64,000 nt of DNA from Streptomyces sp. NBC_00459. GTDB taxonomy: Bacteria > Actinomycetota > Actinomycetes > Streptomycetales > Streptomycetaceae. The notes under the pieces are model-generated. The model had not been told where the DNA came from. It was given only the letters and a program-made list of their open reading frames with translations, and made no database searches. The translations under genes and the position numbers were made by a program. The stretch spans positions 9,238,001 through 9,302,000 of the forward strand of contig NZ_CP107903.1 of NCBI RefSeq assembly GCF_036013955.1, read 5' to 3'. This document shows, piece by piece, positions 61,405 through 64,000 of this stretch; position 1 is the stretch's first letter, and each line of letters opens with the position of its first letter.

Positions 61405-62286
61405 TCAGGACGCCTGGAGCAGCGGTGCGATCACGCTGAGGGAGTCCGGGTGGGCGAGCATCGTGTAGTGGTCGCCGGGACAGCGGTACGTGGTGAGGCC
61501 GTGCGGGGCGAGCGGGCGCCAGCCGAGTGTCGGGTCGGCCGGGACCAGGCTGCGTTCCGCCTGCACCAGCAGCAAGGGCAGCATGGCGGAACCGGGGCGG
61601 TGCGGAGCGGTCAGCCGGTTGTTGCGCAGCAGGCCGTCGACGTAGGTGTCGTAGAGCTTGCGCAGACCCGGCAGCGGGGTGCCGGGCAGCAGTGCCCCGG
61701 TGGCGGTCGCGGAGTCGAGGACGGCGGTCAGCCCCTCGTCGGTCCCGCACCCGGCCAGCCGGTCCATGTCGAGCGGCACCGGACGGCCCCGCTTGGCACC
61801 CAGGTACATGGCGAACCAGCTGAGCAGCAGATCCGGCCGGAGGGCGTCGTCGGGCTGCTTGTACTCCTCGACGGGGGCGATGCTGTCGAGGAGCACCAGC
61901 CGCCCGGGCAGTCGTCCGGCGGACATCAGCCCGGTCATCGCCAGGGCGAGCACCCCACCGAAGGACCAGCCGGCCAGGCTCCAACTCCCTTGCACAGTGG
62001 CGCCGTTGCCCTCACGCGACCGCTCCAGCGCGGCCAGCAGCAGGGCCGCCAGATCCTCCACGGTGGTCGCGGCCCGGCCGCCGGTGAGTGCCGCGTCCGC
62101 GTACTCGGGGACCGCGCCCAGGTCGAGCACGGTGAGCCCGGTGCCGTCCGGCAGCGCGTTCGCGAGCCCCTCGTACACCTGGACGGCCAGGGCGCCCGGA
62201 TGGACGACGTACACCGTGTGGCCGCCGGACGTGGCGGTGCGGAAGGGGCGGGCGACCGGCGGCGGACCCTTACGCGGTGGCCGCAC
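61405..62286 (-). CDS. Thioesterase domain-containing protein
   Basis: A 293-residue alpha/beta-hydrolase of the PKS/NRPS thioesterase type. The nucleophile elbow is LAGWSFGGVLA (Ser), the catalytic His is in PGDHYTML near the C-terminus, and the acid is likely Asp in LVLLDSIAP. It starts at GTG 62286, overlapping the ACP gene by 17 bp. It would hydrolyse the finished chain from an ACP or clear mischarged ones. Canonical PUFA synthases have no such type I-related thioesterase, so its presence hints at a different release step. Confidence 0.88.
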   Translation of the reverse strand: MRPPRKGPPPVARPFRTATSGGHTVYVVHPGALAVQVYEGLANALPDGTGLTVLDLGAVPEYADAALTGGRAATTVEDLAALLLAALERSREGNGATVQGSWSLAGWSFGGVLALAMTGLMSAGRLPGRLVLLDSIAPVEEYKQPDDALRPDLLLSWFAMYLGAKRGRPVPLDMDRLAGCGTDEGLTAVLDSATATGALLPGTPLPGLRKLYDTYVDGLLRNNRLTAPHRPGSAMLPLLLVQAERSLVPADPTLGWRPLAPHGLTTYRCPGDHYTMLAHPDSLSVIAPLLQAS

Positions 62287-62536
62287 GACGGCCGCACTCC
62301 TCGGCTATGTAGGCCGCCAGGTCCTTGACGGTCGGGTGGTACCAGAGGGTCGTCGTGCTCAGCTCGAAGCCGAGCCAGTTCTCCATCTCGCCGGCGAGGA
62401 TCAACGCCTCGGTCGAGTCGAGGTCGAGTTCGTCGAAGTACACCTCGGGCGAGATCTCGCCCGTCGTCACGCCCATCCGGTGGGCGATCTTCTCGATCAG
62501 CCAGTCCTGGGCCTCGCGAGCGGTCACTACGGCCAT
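62270..62536 (-). CDS. Acyl carrier protein (free)
   Basis: An 88-residue discrete ACP. The phosphopantetheine site is ELDLDSTEAL with Ser at about residue 41, flanked by the three acidic helices expected (REAQDWLIEKIAHRMGV; EALILAGEMENWLG; VKDLAAYIAEECG). AAGGACG precedes ATG 62536. It is the first gene of the leftward unit and differs clearly from the three tandem ACPs of the PfaA-like protein. It may carry a starter, a finished chain or the substrate of the dehydrogenases. Confidence 0.92.
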   Translation of the reverse strand: MAVVTAREAQDWLIEKIAHRMGVTTGEISPEVYFDELDLDSTEALILAGEMENWLGFELSTTTLWYHPTVKDLAAYIAEECGRRAATA

Positions 62537-62737
62537 GGTGTGTCGTCCTTCCCTGTGGCGCGCCCGGTCGGGGATCCGGGGCGCGAGTGGATGGTGAACG
62601 CTCCCGCTCGAAAGGGTCCTCAATGGCCCGATTCGGGAGCGCACTGTTCCGACCCGGCATCAATCGGCTGACCGGTACGAAACGGGTCGAGATAGACGGC
62701 AGCGTTTTTTGTGACTTACTTCACCGCGTGCGGCGGA

Positions 62738-62763
62738 GAACAACCCGTCGGAACAACCCGTCA
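62738..62763. repeat. Tandem 13-bp direct repeat, candidate AraC site
   Basis: GAACAACCCGTC followed by G or A occurs twice head-to-tail (62738-62750, 62751-62763), about 200 bp before the ACP start. AraC-family activators commonly bind direct repeats. Confidence 0.5.
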
Positions 62764-62893
62764 GTGGACGGGTGTAGTAGGAATCCGGTCTTCTGGTCCA
62801 GACATGCCACTCCGCACGAAAGGAGCTGCGTTCGGGATTGGCCGCCCGGAGCACGCAGGCCACAGTCTTGCCAGCTCGCTGAATCTTGGACAA

Positions 62894-62912
62894 CCACTCT
62901 TCCGGAGAGTGG
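62894..62912 (-). terminator. Candidate terminator of the AraC gene
   Basis: CCACTCT and AGAGTGG pair perfectly around TCCGG, 88 nt beyond the AraC stop codon. On the minus strand TTGTCC follows. An operator role is also possible. Confidence 0.35.
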
Positions 62913-62999
62913 AAAGAAATCGTGGTTTACGGGCGTAGAACGGGAGGCGGAATATGTTACCGACGAGTGAAGTCCTGTTCGGTGGCCGCGGGGTTGGCG

Positions 63000-63893
63000 C
63001 TAATTCTGGGGATGGGTGCCGCGCCGGAATGTGCCAGGTGTCATATTCACCCGTCGCACGAAGAACTTGCCGAAGTTCGTGACTTCGGTGAACCCGAGCT
63101 GTCGGGCGATGGACCCTACGGGCAGATCCGTGTGGACCAGCAGGCGTTTCGCCTCCAGGGCGACGCGGGCGTCGATCAGGTCCTTGGTGGAGGTGCCGGC
63201 GACGATGCGGCAGGCCCGGGACAGCGTGCGGGGCGTGCAGTTGAGCGCGGTGGCGTAGTCCTCGACCAGCCGGGTCGTGCGGTAGGAGGCCTCCAGCTCG
63301 CGGCGGAAACGGAGGAACAGCTCACCGTTCTCGCCGGAAGGGGATTCGCCCGTCTTGTGATCACTGTGCTGGCTGCGGCACATCTGGTCGATGTACATCA
63401 GGGCGACCGCCAGCAGATGTTTGAGGATGTCCTCTCCGAGACCCTGGTCGGGCCGCGCGAACTCCTCCTCCATCAGGTCGAGTACCCGTTTGAAGCCGGC
63501 CAGCTCGTCGTCGCGGAGCTGCCAGTGGCAGGGGCGCAGGACATCGTCGAGCATTCCCATCGGGGCGCGCAGCCGCAGCGGGAAGGTCTCGGTGAACATG
63601 ACGAGCTGAGCGTCCATGTTCGTCGCCGACGTGAACTGGATCACCTGGTTCGGCCGGATCCACAGCAGTGAGCCCACCCGGCACGAGTAGCGCGTGGAGT
63701 CGATCGTGAAGTCTCCGCTTCCCGACCCGATCAGCATGATCTGGTGGTATGCGAGCCGGTGGGGCGAGGTGGCGAAGCTCATGCCGACCTTCGAGCGCAC
63801 CTCACTGAGCGAGGTCACGGCCAAGCCGACCCCGGGTCTGCAGACGGGTGTGTAGGGGATCACAGGGATCGGTAACGAAGCGAAATCGACCAT
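63000..63893 (-). CDS. AraC family transcriptional regulator
   Basis: A 297-residue regulator. The N-terminal half is a cupin-like AraC-binding domain (FATSPHRLAYHQIMLIGSGSGDFTIDSTRYSCRVGSLLWIRPNQV). The C-terminal half has two HTH motifs: RLVEDYATALNCTPRTLSRACRIVAG and GSIARQLGFTEVTNFGKFFVRRVNMTPGTFRR, the second being the AraC signature. It lies upstream of the PUFA-like cluster in the same direction and is the obvious candidate for its activator. ATG 63893 is preferred, though TTG 63920 is possible. Confidence 0.88.
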   Translation of the reverse strand: MVDFASLPIPVIPYTPVCRPGVGLAVTSLSEVRSKVGMSFATSPHRLAYHQIMLIGSGSGDFTIDSTRYSCRVGSLLWIRPNQVIQFTSATNMDAQLVMFTETFPLRLRAPMGMLDDVLRPCHWQLRDDELAGFKRVLDLMEEEFARPDQGLGEDILKHLLAVALMYIDQMCRSQHSDHKTGESPSGENGELFLRFRRELEASYRTTRLVEDYATALNCTPRTLSRACRIVAGTSTKDLIDARVALEAKRLLVHTDLPVGSIARQLGFTEVTNFGKFFVRRVNMTPGTFRRGTHPQN

Positions 63894-64000
63894 GAGCGTT
63901 CCGGAATCGACCTTTCTCAAGCTTCTTTAAAAATCAATGATAGGCGTGGCCGCCCGTTGCCAGATCACTCTGGCGTATGCACGAGTAACTGTCCCCACAT

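Larger units (their letters stand above)
62537..62999. other. Promoter region of the biosynthetic cluster, 463 bp
   Basis: No gene is seen. It lies between the AraC gene and the ACP gene, both reading leftward. It holds a hairpin (62894-62912), tandem 13-bp repeats (62738-62763) and a T6 run (62705-62710). The main promoter of the cluster should be here. Confidence 0.6.

Noticed and set aside
61208..61984. N-terminal extension of the PfaA-like frame through the thioesterase gene
   Set aside because: The added 259 codons read Arg/Pro-rich and then the polypyrimidine tract, overlap the thioesterase in another frame, and lie before a normal KS start.
62886..63671. Rightward open frame starting between ACP and AraC genes
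   Set aside because: Mostly antisense to the AraC gene, whose two HTH motifs are clear.

Overview
The window is a chromosomal stretch of a high-GC actinomycete, almost certainly Streptomyces. The third codon position is strongly G/C, GTG starts are common, and the gene content is typical: a complete GlgE maltosyl-phosphate operon, a SigB/F/G-type sigma factor, DUF5133, a PAS-GAF-SpoIIE-HATPase phosphatase, and many TetR, MarR, MerR and AraC regulators. I see no rRNA, tRNA, insertion sequence, phage gene or CRISPR array. The assignment rests on gene content and codon habit; no database search was possible.

Layout, left to right. 1-8.4 kb: the end of an M1 metallopeptidase, a saccharopine-dehydrogenase-like gene divergent from a TetR regulator, an MFS exporter, a lone cyclic-nucleotide-binding domain, a Gfo/Idh/MocA oxidoreductase and a long-chain acyl-CoA synthetase. 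8.6-16.3 kb: glgE-treS-mak-glgB, packed with gaps of 4-28 bp, preceded by a DUF5133 gene. 16.5-29.3 kb: regulators (HATPase, sigma factor, leaderless MarR with a DrrAB-type ABC exporter, an orphan response regulator between two paralogous MarR genes) and single enzymes (VOC protein, a divergent HemC, zinc alcohol dehydrogenase, secreted SGNH esterase). 29.4-39.6 kb: a Tat-exported six-hairpin glycosidase-like protein, an SDR/TetR pair around a 22-bp iteron array, DoxX plus peroxiredoxin, the SpoIIE phosphatase, a secreted cupin, and a MerR-controlled DHA2 exporter.

39.6-63.9 kb: a leftward biosynthetic gene cluster of about 24 kb. In transcription order it holds an AraC regulator, free ACP, thioesterase, a PfaA-like synthase (KS-MAT-ACP-ACP-ACP-KR-DH), a PfaC-like synthase (KS-CLF-AT-DH-DH), a PfaD-like enoyl reductase, two large acyl-CoA dehydrogenases, a phosphopantetheinyl transferase and an FAD-dependent oxidoreductase. 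The core is that of a polyunsaturated-fatty-acid (PUFA) synthase. The accessory set differs from canonical PUFA loci: there is no acylglycerol-phosphate acyltransferase domain, but there are a thioesterase, an extra ACP, two dehydrogenases and an oxidoreductase.

Proposed logic of the cluster (inference): the PPTase loads the ACPs. The PfaA, PfaC and PfaD homologues build a polyene-like acyl chain from malonyl units. The acyl-CoA dehydrogenases and FAD enzyme desaturate or oxidise it, possibly on the free ACP, and the thioesterase releases or edits it under AraC control. The product is unknown. This is the best candidate in the window for an undescribed system.
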